Of a stretch of DNA of 35,308 bases, positions 24,585 through 35,100 are shown piece after piece (position 1 is the first letter of the stretch; each line of letters begins with the position of its first letter). The DNA comes from Deltaproteobacteria bacterium. GTDB taxonomy: Bacteria; Desulfobacterota; Syntrophia; Syntrophales; UBA6807. Location of the stretch: positions 1 through 35,308 of the forward strand of contig JAFGQS010000082.1 in assembly GCA_016935565.1 (NCBI GenBank), given 5' to 3'. Made by a program: the position numbers and the translations under genes. The notes under the pieces are model-generated. The model worked only from the letters and a program-made list of their open reading frames with translations, made no database searches and was not told the origin of the DNA.

Positions 24585-25043
24585 TTATATGCCCAATCTC
24601 ACGGGAATCAACTCGGGCCAATATACTGGATGATATTCTTTCTCACGGTAGTTGTTGATTAACCTGAGAGTATGCCATCGGGTTCTCACGTCATGCGGAT
24701 TTTCCCAGGGTAGTTCTCTCAGTTTCTTTGCATATTCAATGACTCCTTCCCTATTGTTCCCCCTGAGTGACCGTTCAAATTCCAGCATATATCCATGGCA
24801 GCATTCGACATCGCCATTCTCCTTTATCTTTCCCAGCGGACAATAACTGCATCGTTCTTCGGGCTCCCTCTGATAAAGCTGACAATATTCCCCGTCAATA
24901 ATGCACGGATGGAAATACAGAAAATGGTGCTTTTGATTTTCCCACTCAGGCCATTTTTTTTTCCCCGCAAGCGGATGTTTTATAACCCAGTTCATTAATT
25001 TCCTGTGATTTTTCTCCATATTTTCCAACCATGATTTTTTCAC
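24585..25043 (-). CDS. Cys-rich protein of unknown function (about 152 aa)
   Basis: GTG at 25043 is chosen after a long G-run; TTG at 25064 would add seven residues. The centre shows HPCIIDGEYCQLYQREPEE, then RCSYCPLG and VECCHGYMLEFERS, six Cys in about 45 residues, suggesting a metal site or disulfides. The rest is rich in Trp, Lys and Arg (WVIKHPLAGKKKWPEW). No signal peptide is seen. I do not recognise the family. It is alone on this strand here. Confidence 0.65.
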   Translation of the reverse strand: MKKSWLENMEKNHRKLMNWVIKHPLAGKKKWPEWENQKHHFLYFHPCIIDGEYCQLYQREPEERCSYCPLGKIKENGDVECCHGYMLEFERSLRGNNREGVIEYAKKLRELPWENPHDVRTRWHTLRLINNYREKEYHPVYWPELIPVRLGI

Positions 25044-25064
25044 GCCCCCCCCCTTTCTCCTCAA

Positions 25065-26126
25065 CGCTCCACGTTAAGGATGTTTATTTTTTACGGCAGC
25101 AAGGAACATATCGTACATGCTGACCGTCCCTGTTTTCTCACAGACGATGTTGCCACAATAGATCATCTGTTCTTTACGCACCACCACAATAACAATTTGT
25201 CTGATACGTTGTATTATCATGAGAAGAATCTTCACGCATCTTTCGCTCTGAGTGGTCGTAGTTATATCCCTTCCGACATGGGGGGCATCGAAATTTTATC
25301 GTCGTCTTCATTGCCATGCCCCCTTTTTTATTCAGCATGTGCTCATTCGGAACCGCCGGAAAACATGCATGGGAAAACTGTGTATACATTTCCAGATGAG
25401 AAACAGGACTTTCAGCGGTTTGAAAATATCCGCTTACAGTTGATTGAGTTGGAAAGAGATTGATAGTGTCATTAAGAACCCAAAGTGGGAAGAGATTGAA
25501 AATATTCGTTACGTGAAAGAAATGATAGTAAGAATCTGTTTTTTTATAAAGGTACTTTACATGAAAACAGGTCACACGTCAATAATCCTTGAAAATAGCT
25601 CATAACCGTCCACAAAACAGATATATCAACGACGATTACTGATCATGCGGCATATAAACCTTCACGGACCGTTGGAAAAGTGCCGACATGAGGCTGGTTA
25701 AAAATGTTCAGCGGTAAGGCTTCCGAATTTGCTTGCCTTGTTGCACAGACTGGTAGGAACTCATTTTCTTATTGCGTCCCAACGATTGTCTGCAGGCAGT
25801 CATCGGTCGCGCTTCCAGAGCACTGGTGGGCACGATAAAATTAATGTCAGATTAAAACTCAATGAACACTGTTATATCGACCCCGACTATGAATGGAACT
25901 TCCCTACAGAAAAAGAATTTACTGAATTTAAAAAGAATCACCCCGCCTACAAAGAAATGTGATTCGCTATTTAAGTCAAACGAACAATATGCCGAAAAAA
26001 TAATACACAGTGGAACTATAATGTATTGGTCCGTTTGTTGTGTGGATTAAACTGCGGCAAAAAACAGAATCGCTATGAATGATCGCCGAGGTCACACCAC
26101 CTATTTGATAAGAAAGGGAACGGGAC
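25065..26126. other. About 1 kb with little coding evidence
   Basis: Between the Cys-rich gene and the HDOD gene no long, family-like frame is seen. Open frames at 25080-25463 and 25729-25962 (plus strand) have unusual composition and no ribosome binding site; the end of the second (DPDYEWNFPTEKEFTEFKK) looks protein-like and may be the tail of a decayed gene. A 47-residue minus-strand frame is listed separately. Confidence 0.45.
25174..25317 (-). CDS. Possible small zinc-ribbon-like protein (47 aa)
   Basis: ATG at 25317 follows AAAGGGGG on the minus strand. The peptide reads MAMKTTIKFRCPPCRKGYNY near the start and ends TNCYCGGA, i.e. a CxxC pair and a CxC pair about 28 residues apart, which could hold a metal. 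It is short and isolated, so chance is possible. Confidence 0.35.
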   Translation of the reverse strand: MAMKTTIKFRCPPCRKGYNYDHSERKMREDSSHDNTTYQTNCYCGGA

Positions 26127-27230
26127 ATGAAAACCATAGGAGAGATTGATCCGGAATTGTTGCGGGAATCTCAGGTATTGATTCGGGATCGTTATACTTA
26201 TAATGATTTAGGTCATCCCGCTGTCCAGGAAATCTTTAATATCTCTACGGTAAAAAAAGCAGATGAAATAGCTGAAAGTAACGGTAAGCGTGTTTCGACG
26301 GGTGATGAATACTTGAATATAGATCTCGATTCATATGATATTCCTGAACATATGGAAGTGGGCCCGTCATTTCTTGATACAATTATGAAGGATATTAAAC
26401 TTCCCACGTTACCGGACATTCTGATGAAAATTCATGAGGTTATTCGAAATCCCAACAGCTCAGCTCATGATATGGCCGAAGTCATCAGTATGGATGCCGG
26501 TCTGTCGTCAACTATTCTAAAAATAGTGAACAGTGCTTTCTATAATTTTCAATCCGAGATCGACACACTGTACCGGGCAGTTGCCGTTATGGGAACAAAG
26601 CAGCTCAGTGCTCTTACCCATGGCATCAAAATTATCGATTCATTCAAAGGCATTTCGTCCGGCGTTTTAAATATGCGATCTTTCTGGAAACACTGCATTG
26701 CCTGTGGTATCGCATCCCGTGTCCTCGCAAATTATAAGGGGTTATTGAGTGCGGAACGTCTATTCATGGCGGGACTCTTTCATGATATTGCCCGCCTTGC
26801 ATTACACAGTCACGCATCGACGATCTCAATCTATATCCTCATGAAATCGAGAAAAACCTGTAATCCCCTCCGTGTTGTCGAAAAGGATACAATGCAATAT
26901 GACCATGCGGAGATAGGCGGGTTACTCTTGAATAAATGGAATCTCCCCATGTCACTGGAAAATACGGTAAGATACCATCACACACCGCTCAGTGCAGATA
27001 ATGAATTGGAGGCTTCAATCGTCCATATTTCGGATGTTCTTATCAATGCTCTGGCGTTGGGATCAAGCGGCGAGTATTATATTCCGACATTAGACCCCGG
27101 TGCCTGGGAAGCTCTTGACCTGCCCGAAGCCATACTGCCGCTGGCGGCAAAAGAAATCGAATCTCAAATTGATGAAGTATTCAATTATTTCTTTTCAGGT
27201 AACAGCAAGGCTGCCATGAAGGTGGCATAG
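26127..27230 (+). CDS. HDOD domain protein
   Basis: A 367-residue protein. Residues 1-75 are a charged N-terminal part of unknown fold. From about residue 85 an HDOD domain follows: IKLPTLPDILMKIHEVIRNPNSS, VISMDAGLSSTILKIVNSAFY, LYRAVAVMGTKQLSAL, FWKHCIACGIASRVLA, AGLFHDIARLAL, DHAEIGGLLLNKW and VRYHHTPL. HDOD proteins are HD-superfamily relatives that act in signalling, often without enzyme activity; this one retains an HD pair in FHDIAR. AAAGGGAACGGG upstream is the binding site. No receiver or GGDEF domain is attached. Confidence 0.9.
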   Translation: MKTIGEIDPELLRESQVLIRDRYTYNDLGHPAVQEIFNISTVKKADEIAESNGKRVSTGDEYLNIDLDSYDIPEHMEVGPSFLDTIMKDIKLPTLPDILMKIHEVIRNPNSSAHDMAEVISMDAGLSSTILKIVNSAFYNFQSEIDTLYRAVAVMGTKQLSALTHGIKIIDSFKGISSGVLNMRSFWKHCIACGIASRVLANYKGLLSAERLFMAGLFHDIARLALHSHASTISIYILMKSRKTCNPLRVVEKDTMQYDHAEIGGLLLNKWNLPMSLENTVRYHHTPLSADNELEASIVHISDVLINALALGSSGEYYIPTLDPGAWEALDLPEAILPLAAKEIESQIDEVFNYFFSGNSKAAMKVA

Positions 27231-27257
27231 GGAAAAGCAGAAATCGGAGGATTTTAT

Positions 27258-27293
27258 ACAACAGCCCCGCAGTCAAGCGGGGCTGTTGTCATT
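27258..27293. terminator. Bidirectional terminator between HDOD and symporter genes
   Basis: ACAACAGCCCCGC (27258-27270) and GCGGGGCTGTTGT (27277-27289) make a perfect 13-pair stem with a six-base loop between convergent genes. The T-tracts are short on both sides. Confidence 0.85.
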
Positions 27294-27298
27294 TTCGC

Positions 27299-28828
27299 CT
27301 ATACCCGGCTGACTCCGAAAACAAAATCCAGATGTTCTTTATCGGGGGCTTTACTCTGCGTCATTCTGCTGATGATCACATAAACAAGCAGGGCAATGAC
27401 AAAGGAAGGAATAATTTCATGAATATTCTTCAGCTCTGCGTAATTCAGGCGGAATCCCCATCTCCAGATGATGCAGGAAGCCATACCAATCAACATCGAC
27501 CAGAACGCCCCGTGGCCCGTACCCCATCGCAGGTATAGTCCTCCAAAGATTGCCGGGAAGAAACTGGAGGCAAAAACGGCACCGGCAAACGCGGTAAGTT
27601 CCACGATTCCCATCGGCGGGAAAACGGTAACAAGAAAAACAATAGCACAGTAAATAACAATCGTCATTTTTGTCCTCGTTACGATCTGTTCCTGATCCAT
27701 CGGCCTGAAAAGGTTCCACATATCGCCGATAAAGGCAGTCCCGACGATCAGCATGACAGAAGCAAGGGAAGACATACCGGCGGCAAACAACCCCGCAAGA
27801 CAGATTCCGCTTATCCAGGGATTACCGAACTTTGCCAGCATGAATCCGATGACCTGGTCAGTATGCTTGACCAGGAAGGCTGCTTCCTTTTCCGTTGCCA
27901 TTCCGTGGACGAGAGCACCCAGTCCCATAACACAGATCAGGGAAACTCCCAGGAAGACGGGTGTTGCAATCATGGCAAACTTCATGCTTTTTGCGTTATC
28001 GACGGAATAAAATCTGATTAAGCATCGCGGCTCGGCAATTTGTTTCATACCGACGGCCAGGCCGATTCCCAGAATATACATGAACGATACAAGGGAACAG
28101 AATGTGACGAGGCCATCTCCCATAGGTTTACCTGCCTTTGTTACGTGAGTAACATAAGAAATATTTGACATTAATTCGCCCCAGCCGCCCACATACATTG
28201 CAGGAAGTATGACCATGATAATGGCGACAAAGAACATCATCAAACCCTGAACAGCATCGGTCCAGAGCACGCTGTACATCCCCCCCCACACGGTGTAAGC
28301 ACAGGTAATGAATATTACCAGGAAGGCTCCCCATGCATAAGGAACATTGAGAACTCTATCCAACAGGTGCGCACATCCTTTGGCAATTCCGACCATGTAC
28401 CACAATGTCGCAAAAATGATGACAAAAGCAGCAAACGCTCTCATGACTTTGGATAGTGTGCTTTTATATCGATAGTCAAAGTAATCGGGAATTGTAACGG
28501 AATTTAAACTCGCCGTTTGCTTCCTCATTCTCGGCCCTAATAAGAGCCAGGAAAACATACAAAATATGGTCCAGAAGAGACCGACCCATGCCCAGCACAG
28601 ACCTGCTTGAAATGCCTGTCCAGCCTGCCCGATATACGTGTTTGTACTGATAAACGTTGAAAAGAAGGCCAATGAGATTACCCAACCGGGTATCTCTCTC
28701 TTGGCAATATAATATTCCGAAACACCCTCAGAAGCTTTCTTTTTAAACCACCATCCGATATAAAGACACAGTGTTATGTAAACAACGATTAAAAACAATA
28801 TTGGCCAGTTGTCAGCTAAATATTCCAT
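27299..28828 (-). CDS. Sodium:solute symporter (SSS family)
   Basis: A 509-residue inner-membrane transporter with about 13 hydrophobic helices. It begins with NWPILFLIVVYITLCLYIGWWFKKK, then the family stretch SEYYIAKREIPGWVISLAFFSTFISTNTYIGQAG, PDYFDYRY, YTVWGGMYSVLWTDAVQG (SSS signature region) and AGLFAAGMSSLASVML with the Na2-site Ser residues. It takes up an organic solute with Na+; the substrate cannot be read. AGAGGTAA is upstream of the ATG. A 41-residue membrane protein lies just upstream on the same strand, and a class III CoA transferase further upstream hints at a carboxylic acid substrate. Confidence 0.93.
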   Translation of the reverse strand: MEYLADNWPILFLIVVYITLCLYIGWWFKKKASEGVSEYYIAKREIPGWVISLAFFSTFISTNTYIGQAGQAFQAGLCWAWVGLFWTIFCMFSWLLLGPRMRKQTASLNSVTIPDYFDYRYKSTLSKVMRAFAAFVIIFATLWYMVGIAKGCAHLLDRVLNVPYAWGAFLVIFITCAYTVWGGMYSVLWTDAVQGLMMFFVAIIMVILPAMYVGGWGELMSNISYVTHVTKAGKPMGDGLVTFCSLVSFMYILGIGLAVGMKQIAEPRCLIRFYSVDNAKSMKFAMIATPVFLGVSLICVMGLGALVHGMATEKEAAFLVKHTDQVIGFMLAKFGNPWISGICLAGLFAAGMSSLASVMLIVGTAFIGDMWNLFRPMDQEQIVTRTKMTIVIYCAIVFLVTVFPPMGIVELTAFAGAVFASSFFPAIFGGLYLRWGTGHGAFWSMLIGMASCIIWRWGFRLNYAELKNIHEIIPSFVIALLVYVIISRMTQSKAPDKEHLDFVFGVSRV

Positions 28829-28928
28829 AATAATTACCTCTCACAAGGGTTTTCAAGAGATTAGATCTTCCAATGTGAACTGCAGTCAAAAATCTGTGTT
28901 CTTTACGATTTTAAATTCGGGTTTAGCA

Positions 28929-29054
28929 TTAGGTCGGGTCCGACGTGTCTTCGGCTCTGTCACCAATATCAACCTTCATTCGTAAAACGATTATTGCATT
29001 GATAACAACCAAAGCAGCCATTCCCCAATAGGCCAGGGCTGTCAAAAAATCCAT
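28929..29054 (-). CDS. Tiny membrane protein upstream of the symporter (41 aa)
   Basis: ATG at 29054 has AAGGAGG seven bases upstream. The peptide MDFLTALAYWGMAALVVINA continues with a single hydrophobic helix and a polar tail ending ED and TSDPT. It ends 100 bases before the symporter start. Small one-helix partners are known for several SSS transporters; this one may be such a partner. The assignment rests on position and shape. Confidence 0.7.
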   Translation of the reverse strand: MDFLTALAYWGMAALVVINAIIVLRMKVDIGDRAEDTSDPT

Positions 29055-29319
29055 GATTCTACCTCCTTCTTTATTTATGAGACCTCGCCGTGGTTTATAG
29101 ATACTAACCAGTCTTCGATTGGCAAATATCATTTATTTATTTTACAGGCAAGAACGAATATAAATCAAATTGGATAGTTGAAGACAATTTGTTGGAATTT
29201 CTAGCAGAAAAACTTCATGCACCATGGAAAATATCAAAGTATAATACTCCGGTCTGTCGGGTATGAACAGAAGCGGAAACAAAGCATGATATCAGATTTA
29301 TTGTGTATCGTTTTTTCTC

Positions 29320-30534
29320 TTATACGATTTTGTTAATAACCCCTTCTTCTTTTAATCCTTCTATTTCTTCCTGTGAGTACCTGAGTATGTCACGTAACAC
29401 CTCTTCCGAATGCTCTCCCAGGAGCGGCGCATGTGCATATACTTCTCCCGGCGTTTCAGAAAGATGAATAGGGGAGCCGGCGATTTTCATTGTTCCTATT
29501 CCCGGCTGCTCTATGTCCACAAGCATCTTTCGATATGAGATGTGGGGATCTTCACAAATATCTCTCATGGTATTGATGGGTGAGTACGGCAATTGTGCTT
29601 TTTCAAAAATATCAGACCACTCCTTCGATGTTTTTTTTCTGAGTTCATCAGCTAGAATCGGGATAAGTTCATTTTTATTCTGTGTCCTCAGTGGATTGGT
29701 TGCAAATCGGACATCGTCTGTCAAATTCTCTCTCCCGATCGTTCTGCAGAACGTGGCCCACAGATTGTCGTTTCCGATCGGTGTTATGATCCAGGAGTCC
29801 TTCGTTTCAAAACCCTGAAACGGAGTAATAGAAGGATGGGCACTGCCCAGCGGACCCGGAATAGTGTTCTCTATCGTATATCGGGCAACAGCATTTTCAA
29901 GCACACAGAACAGACCGTCTACCATGGCACCGTCATGGTGTTGTCCTCTCCCTGTTTTCTCCCTGCGGAATAATGCAGCGAGAATCCCGATGACGGCTTG
30001 ATGACCGGCGAATATATCTCCGACGGATGAGCCGACTCTGCATGGGGGTCCCCCTTCCGGTCCCGTGATACTCATAATACCGCTGTAGCCCTGGGCCACC
30101 ATGTCATAAGCGGGACGCGTATCATATCCGGGAAGTGTGTTATGGCCGAATCCGCATATGGACGCATAAATCATCCCGGGGTTTATCTTTTGAATTTCTT
30201 CCCACCCAAACCCCAATTTTTTCATTGTGGTTGGCCTGAAGTTTTCGACTAGAATATCAGATACTTCTATAAGTTCACGCAGTATTTTCTTCCCTTTTTC
30301 ATGTTTTAAATTGAGCACCATACTTTTCTTATTGCGATTAAGACTTATAAAATAACCGCTTCGGTTTTTATCGTGTTCGCCGACAAAAGGACCAAATTCC
30401 CTTGAATCATCTCCGTGAGGCGGTTCGATATGAATAACCTCGGCACCAAGATCCGCCAGAAACATCGTGCATGTCGGTGCAGCCAAAACATGGCTCAGGT
30501 CAACTACCCGGATTCCTTCCAAAGCCCTGCTCAT
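29320..30534 (-). CDS. CaiB/BaiF class III CoA transferase
   Basis: ATG at 30534 has GAAGGAG upstream; the open frame continues 12 codons further. The 404-residue protein starts ALEGIRVVDLSHVLAAPTCTM, then FLADLGAEVIHIEPP, ISLNRNKKSMVLNLK, ILVENFRPTTMKKLGF, and AYDMVAQGYSGIM with the Asp that forms the acyl anhydride (D144). VGDIFAGHQAVIGILAAL and GRGQHHDGAMVDGL complete the family pattern. It moves CoA between carboxylic acids. The acid is unknown; the symporter genes are next on the strand, 265 bases away. Confidence 0.93.
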   Translation of the reverse strand: MSRALEGIRVVDLSHVLAAPTCTMFLADLGAEVIHIEPPHGDDSREFGPFVGEHDKNRSGYFISLNRNKKSMVLNLKHEKGKKILRELIEVSDILVENFRPTTMKKLGFGWEEIQKINPGMIYASICGFGHNTLPGYDTRPAYDMVAQGYSGIMSITGPEGGPPCRVGSSVGDIFAGHQAVIGILAALFRREKTGRGQHHDGAMVDGLFCVLENAVARYTIENTIPGPLGSAHPSITPFQGFETKDSWIITPIGNDNLWATFCRTIGRENLTDDVRFATNPLRTQNKNELIPILADELRKKTSKEWSDIFEKAQLPYSPINTMRDICEDPHISYRKMLVDIEQPGIGTMKIAGSPIHLSETPGEVYAHAPLLGEHSEEVLRDILRYSQEEIEGLKEEGVINKIV

Positions 30535-30783
30535 AATAACTCCTTCCTGATTGTTACTCTTTGTTTTCAATCAAAATGTTCGTAAATCGATTTCATTGTT
30601 CGAAACAACAGAGATGCGTGTTTTTATTATAACCAAGCGAATTTTGTCAAATGTTTTGGATAAACGTGATTCGATTTCCTTATATGATATCGAGTTTCAT
30701 CCGGTAAAGAGACCCGGAACGTCCCGTTGTTATTATTGATCAATGGACAGCCTGTAATAAAACGGATGGGAAGGCAGGGAAAA

Positions 30784-31590
30784 TCAGACTCTTTGCGCCC
30801 GATCATTAAACATCCGGATCAGCTCGTCGCCTGTTTTAAGTGCATAATCATCGGTAAACTCATAATCCCATCTGTTTCTGATAAATACATTTCGCACCTT
30901 GTCTCGGTAATTCAGTGAGTCGATGTACACGTGATTGACATATGGATTTAGTGCTTTATACAGGTTTCTGGGATTCATGGGAAGGAGAGGACCGATGAAT
31001 GCCCATGTGTCGACACCTGCTTCATGCAATTGCTTCAGGGCTGCCAGACGGCTTTTTATCGGTGGTGACGTCGGTTCAAGGATCTTTCGAATCCTGTCAC
31101 TATCCGTTGGAATGGAAATGCCCACGGAAATGCGAGACATGGAAGAAAACAGGTCGATATCACGGGTAACGAGTGGCGATCGTGTCAGGATATCGATTCC
31201 CCAGCCAAACTCTCCAAGCAACTCGATACACTGCCGGGTAAGCCTGTATCGCATCTCCACAGGCTGATAAGGATCACAGACACTGGAAAGAAGGACGGTA
31301 CCTGCTTTTCTTTTTCGGGACAATTCTGCCCGTAAAATTTCAACGATATTTACTTTAACCTCGACGAATGTTCCCCATCGAAACTGTGCATGATGATGGG
31401 AATATCTGCGCATGAACGCTGCATAGCAATACAGGCAACCATGTCCACATCCGAGATACGGATTAATAACATATTCCACATCGGGAATTTTTGATCTGAC
31501 CAGTGCAGATCTTGTAATTATTTCAGTTATATCCATAGATGAATCGACTTTGTTGTTTTTCTTGTTTTCCCGGATATTTTCCTTACGCAA
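30784..31590 (-). CDS. SPL-like radical SAM protein
   Basis: A 268-residue protein with the radical SAM motif in NPYLGCGHGCLYCYAAFM (C48, C52, C55). GTFVEVKVNI, SSVCDPYQPVE and LTRSPLVTRDIDLF follow, as in the group of proteins related to spore photoproduct lyase (Rv2578c type). The reaction is not established for this group. The first possible start, TTG at 31590, overlaps the stop of the upstream winged-helix gene; ATG at 31536 is an alternative. No convincing ribosome binding site is seen for either, so translational coupling is likely. Confidence 0.88.
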   Translation of the reverse strand: MRKENIRENKKNNKVDSSMDITEIITRSALVRSKIPDVEYVINPYLGCGHGCLYCYAAFMRRYSHHHAQFRWGTFVEVKVNIVEILRAELSRKRKAGTVLLSSVCDPYQPVEMRYRLTRQCIELLGEFGWGIDILTRSPLVTRDIDLFSSMSRISVGISIPTDSDRIRKILEPTSPPIKSRLAALKQLHEAGVDTWAFIGPLLPMNPRNLYKALNPYVNHVYIDSLNYRDKVRNVFIRNRWDYEFTDDYALKTGDELIRMFNDRAQRV

Positions 31591-31765
31591 CGGGGGAGTA
31601 AAAACATCGTTTGGGAGAATCTATCTTTCCTTCCTTTTTCAGTTTAGCAATAGCTTTTGACACTTCTTTCTTGTCCAGCTTCGTTTTTGCGGCGATATCA
31701 CCCGGTCGCATCGGTTTTCCTTCGTTCTTCATTGCATCCAGTATCATTTTTTCTTTATCAGCCAT
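31583..31765 (-). CDS. Small winged-helix DNA-binding protein (60 aa)
   Basis: Reads KEKMILDAMKNEGKPMRPGD, then TKLDKKEVSKAIAKLKKEGKI and KRCFYSP. This is a minimal helix-turn-helix with a wing, like short MarR/ArsR-type regulators or nucleic-acid binders in anaerobes. GGGGGTGTGAA precedes the ATG. It overlaps the SPL-like radical SAM gene, so the two are probably made together; it may regulate the pair or bind the radical SAM protein's target. Confidence 0.8.
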   Translation of the reverse strand: MADKEKMILDAMKNEGKPMRPGDIAAKTKLDKKEVSKAIAKLKKEGKIDSPKRCFYSPVA

Positions 31766-32100
31766 TTCACACCCCCATGATAATTAATGTATACGACAAA
31801 CATGTCATCATAATGAGTCCTCAAGAGTAATGGTACTATATTTTTTGTCCAAATATTTCAATCGTTGTTTACGCGGGCTTAATCAGCAACATGCCCGCAC
31901 AACGCGAGGCAGCATGTTCTGATCATTTCATGTAAATAAAAAGTCCCGGATGATTCTATTCACCACGAAACACCTTTGGGAACAGGGTTCGTTCAACCGT
32001 TTCCTTATCATTCAATACGGTATCGCAATAATCGTTTGCTTCCTCGAAGAACTTTTTTTATAGTTAGAAACAATTTCACACGTATCAAAGGTATCAAGAA
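31766..32100. other. Divergent intergenic region
   Basis: 335 bases between the minus-strand winged-helix gene and the protease. GCGGGC/GCCCGC near 31873-31898 can form a six-pair hairpin without a T-tract. No promoter pair is clear. Confidence 0.5.
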
Positions 32101-35100
32101 ATGAAAGACAAAAGAATTATAGCTTACACAATAATGGTTTTCTTCATTCTTGTGTTCTTCATTGTCAGTCTCCCACATCTTTCCTTCTCAGAAGCAATGA
32201 AGAAATGTAAACCCATTACAATGGGAGTTTTCGGAAATGAAAAGGTGAAGGAAACAAGCCGGGAGGCATCAGAGAGCAAATCCATATTGATACGATTCGG
32301 ACACCGGCATTTTGATCCCATCAAAGAAACTTCGACGCCGGCGAGAAAGCATCCTTCCGGAACAGCCATCGTCAAAAGTATTCAAGCATACCCGACAGGA
32401 ACAATCGGCTATTATATTGTCCAGTTTGACGGTCCGGTGAAGAATTTCTGGAAGAAGAAATTGCTGGATACGGGTGCCGATATCTTTGATTATATCCCTG
32501 ATTTTGCATTTATCATCCGAATGAACTCTGAAAATGAGGACGTTGTACGAACGCTCCCCCACGTTCGGTGGCTGGGAGTATATCAGCCTGAATACAAATT
32601 GAGTCAGCGTACCTATGACAAGGTACTTGCATCAAAAACAAAAAAAGGAGAGGCTGAAACCGGCTTTATGATGTTCCACATTACGATCTTCCCCGACGAG
32701 AATCCGATCGGGATCACATCGGAATTGTCTTCTTTCGGCTGCGTTATTCTGGACGTGGTGACCACGAAATGGAAAACCACCGTAAAAGCAAATGTGCCGG
32801 CTGACAGGATAAGCGATGTGTCATCAATCCCGGGAGTAAAGTGGATCGAACCTGCACCTAAATGGAAACTCTTTAACAACAAATCGACAGACATAATGTA
32901 CGTCAGAGCACCCCGCAATACTCATGGACTTTACGGTGAAGGGCAGACCGTGGGGATCTGCGATACAGGTCTCGATCGGGGATCAACCGAACCTCTTTAT
33001 CTCCATAACGATTTTGAAGATGGATCGCAAAATAGCAGGGTTATTCGAATATTTGACCTCGTGGGTGACGGAGCGGAAGGTACCGATAGTCACGGTACCC
33101 ATGTGGCGGGATCGGTCCTGGGAAACGGGATAGAATCGGGAAGCAATCCCTCAGCAAATGACTTTCCTGCTACCTGTTTTGCCGGCATCGCACCCAAAGC
33201 ATCTCTTGTTTTTCAGGCAGCAGGTAATAATTCAACCGGGGCATTGTACATTCCATCGGACCTCAATGTACTTTTTCGCCAAGCTGATAATGCCGGGGCT
33301 GATCTTCATACCAACAGCTGGGGTTCGGCAAACGTGAACGGAATTTACAGTTCAGAGTCACAAGAAGTCGACGAATATATGTGGGATCATCGCGATTTTT
33401 TGATCTTGTTCGCCGCCGGTAACGAAGGAACGGATATGGATCGCGATGGTGTTATCGATTTGTACAGCATGAGCCCACCGGGAACGGCAAAAAACTGCCT
33501 CACCGTGGGGGCGTCCGAAAGTAATCGACCGAGCGGAGAAGGATATGACTATGATTGGGGTGATTTATGGCCTATAGACTTTTCGGAGGATCCGATCTTT
33601 TCCGATCATGTATCAGATGAACCGAACGGCATGGCCCCCTTCAGCTCACGGGGGCCTGTTTTAGATGGAAGGTATAAACCGGATGTCGTGGCACCCGGTA
33701 CAAATATTATATCCGTCAGATCATCCCTTGCCACTGACGATGGCTGGGGCGTATACGACAGTTCGTATCTGTATGAAGGCGGAACCAGCATGTCGGCCCC
33801 CCTGACGGCAGGAGCCGCGACCCTGATGAGAGAGTATCTGATTGAAGAAGAAATATTTTCAAACCCATCTGCTGCTTTGATCAAGGCAGCTTTACTCAAT
33901 GGTGCCGAAGATATATCACCCGGACAATACGGGACCGGTGTCACCCAGGAAATCCCCAACGCACCGGTACCGAATAACGTGGAGGGATGGGGTCGGCTGA
34001 ACCTAGCAAATGCTGTCTATCCTGCATCCCCCTTTAACATTGTGTATTATGACGAGCAGGATTCACTGAGTACCGGCGAGAGTCACGAGTACCTGATCAA
34101 TGTATCGGCTTCGGGTAACCCGATGAAGATCAATCTCGTCTGGACCGACTATCCGGGAACACCTCAGGCACAGGGAGGGCTGGTGAATGACCTTGACTTA
34201 CAGGTGACGGATCCTTCGTTAGGTATCCACTACCCGGACAATGCATCCCAGAAATCAAGCCTCAGCATGCTTTCCTATGACAGCAGCGCTTCGGAAGCTG
34301 TATCGCCCGCAGACAGAATAACGATTCGGTTCACACCACCATCATATCCCGCCAACATAGAATCGACCACATTTTATTTTGCCAACAATCCCGGCGACCC
34401 GGATGATCCGGTTGAAACTGATGTTGATGTGGTGGTGTATGACGATGACGGGGCAGGAAGTCTCCCGGGAACGGAACTGTTCAGAAAAACCCTGGGGTAT
34501 ATACCGACAGGATACATCACCATCGGAATCACCGGTGTTGTCATCAACACCGGTGATTTTTATGTAGCCATAGAAAAAACCAGCGCTGATGTCGGCGTAT
34601 ATTACACGGATGATTCCAACCCTACCGGGAGAAGTTACATTTATAATGGATCGGCATGGATTCTGTCGAGCTATACGGCATCGATATATGCCAACGTCAG
34701 GGGGGCGGTGTATGGAACCTCATTTGACAGGGTAAACAATGTTGTCGGCATGAAACTGGACAATCCCGATACCGGAATTTATACGGTCACGGTAAGCGGA
34801 TACAACGTACCGCAGGGCCCGCAACCGTACGCACTGGTAATCAGCGGTTCATTGGAATCCAGATCACTACAGTTCAGTGCAGCATCATATACCGTGGATG
34901 AAAACGGTGGGACCGCCACAATAACCGTCACCCGCACCGGCGGAACCGATGGCGCAGCGAGCGTGGAATATGAAACCAGCAATGGTACGGCGACGGCAGG
35001 CAACGATTATGAATCCATCGGTGGGACCCTGACCTGGAGTGACGGTGAAAGCAGTTCAAAAACCTTCACCGTTACCATTATCGATGATTCCGAAGTGGAA

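Noticed and set aside
25080-25463. 127-residue plus-strand frame
   Set aside because: Composition is unlike a protein, no ribosome binding site is seen, and the opposite strand has a better small candidate.
30551-30739. 62-residue plus-strand frame between the CoA transferase and the radical SAM gene
   Set aside because: Starts inside the 5' end of the CoA transferase message region, has no ribosome binding site and no family-like pattern.
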